Shown: one piece after another, positions 63,921-64,000 of the stretch
How positions within the stretch are numbered: the stretch's first letter is position 1
How the letters are laid out: every line of letters starts with the position of its first letter
DNA from: Oceanobacillus polygoni
GTDB taxonomy: Bacteria > Bacillota > Bacilli > Bacillales > Amphibacillaceae
Direction of reading: 5' to 3'
Assembly (NCBI RefSeq): GCF_008304605.1
Contig: NZ_PIJY01000030.1
Coordinates: 284,361 to 348,360 of the forward strand
DNA length: 64,000 bases
The notes under the pieces: generated by a model
Told to the model about the DNA's origin: nothing
Database searches by the model: none
Seen by the model: the letters and a program-made list of their open reading frames with translations, nothing else
Program-made: the position numbers and the translations under genes

Positions 63921-64000
63921 ATCGAGTAGAGGGGAAAATTAAATAACTTTCCGCCCCTCTCACACCACCGTACGTACGGTTCCGTATACGGCGGTTCAAT
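63921..64000 (-). mobile_element. Group IIC intron, 3' end (domains V and VI), continues beyond window
   Basis: On the minus strand the edge reads TTGAACCGCCGTATACGG, then a 4-base loop and CGTACGTACGGTGGTGTGAG, which is the domain V hairpin of group IIC introns such as the one of Oceanobacillus iheyensis. Domain VI follows: GAGGGG pairs with CCCCTC (63931-63960) around an AT-rich loop. The end, CTACTCGAT, fits the usual final AY at about 63921. The catalytic body and any reverse-transcriptase gene lie to the right. The exact boundary is estimated. Confidence 0.88.

Noticed and set aside
1..64000. CRISPR arrays, tRNA and rRNA genes, prophage or insertion sequences
   Set aside because: No regularly spaced repeats, cloverleaf or rRNA sequence, transposase or integrase frames were seen. 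The only mobile element is the intron end at the right edge.

Overview
The window is AT-rich DNA with strong GGAGG-type ribosome binding sites, many TTG and GTG starts, Rho-independent terminators, an S-box riboswitch, a Qox-type aa3 quinol oxidase, adeR-ald and swrC gene pairs, and DNA at the right edge resembling the group IIC intron of Oceanobacillus. This points to a Bacillaceae chromosome (Bacillota), probably from the Oceanobacillus/Virgibacillus side of the family. Identification is from protein and RNA motifs only. No rRNA, tRNA, CRISPR array, prophage or insertion sequence was seen.

Layout. 0-2.4 kb: the tail of a sigma-54 activator, two small transcription units on the minus strand whose leaders resemble each other, and bioY behind a candidate BirA operator. 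2.4-9.2 kb: a hypothetical gene, a self-contained GntR-ABC transporter operon with a clear operator, a MATE exporter, a lone mevalonate-pathway gene (mvaS) and an RNase H-like gene. 9.4-14 kb: a SAM riboswitch with terminator ahead of yitJ-metE (methionine synthesis). 14-20 kb: sbcDC and a 14-TM drug exporter. 20.6-24.5 kb: qoxABCD. 24.5-35.4 kb: small membrane and DUF4145-like genes, a yerO/swrC-like TetR-RND pair, ykvI, adeR-ald and alr.

35.5-49.4 kb is a sugar and glycan island in two parts. The first has a ROK repressor, a sugar ABC importer without its own ATPase, an argininosuccinate-lyase-like enzyme and a secreted PIG-L deacetylase with an unusual architecture; they appear tied together by a shared operator motif, with a perfect cre site at the ROK promoter. 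The second is a chitobiose/cellobiose PTS system (IIC, IIA, IIB) with a GH4 phospho-glycosidase, a ChbG/YdjC deacetylase and a GntR/UTRA regulator, also with a cre-like site.

49.5-55.5 kb holds an operon of iron-dependent alcohol dehydrogenase, GntP-type permease and CoA-acylating semialdehyde dehydrogenase. It sits behind a textbook -24/-12 sigma-54 promoter and next to its own CBS-PAS-AAA+-Fis activator. I infer uptake and oxidation of a short 3-hydroxy acid to an acyl-CoA. 56-63.9 kb (minus strand) is a nine-gene sulfur-scavenging cluster: YezD, two flavin monooxygenases, an N-acetyltransferase, an M20 deacetylase and a methionine-type ABC importer with two binding proteins. It fits the acetylate-oxidise-deacetylate route for S-modified cysteines. 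A group IIC intron 3' end lies directly upstream of this cluster, so the cluster's native promoter lies beyond the window or has been displaced.

The least conventional signals are the twin leaders at 0.4-1.6 kb, the sigma-54 hydroxy-acid operon with its paired inverted repeats, the ROK operon with a C-N lyase and an odd start codon, and the intron at the head of the sulfur operon.
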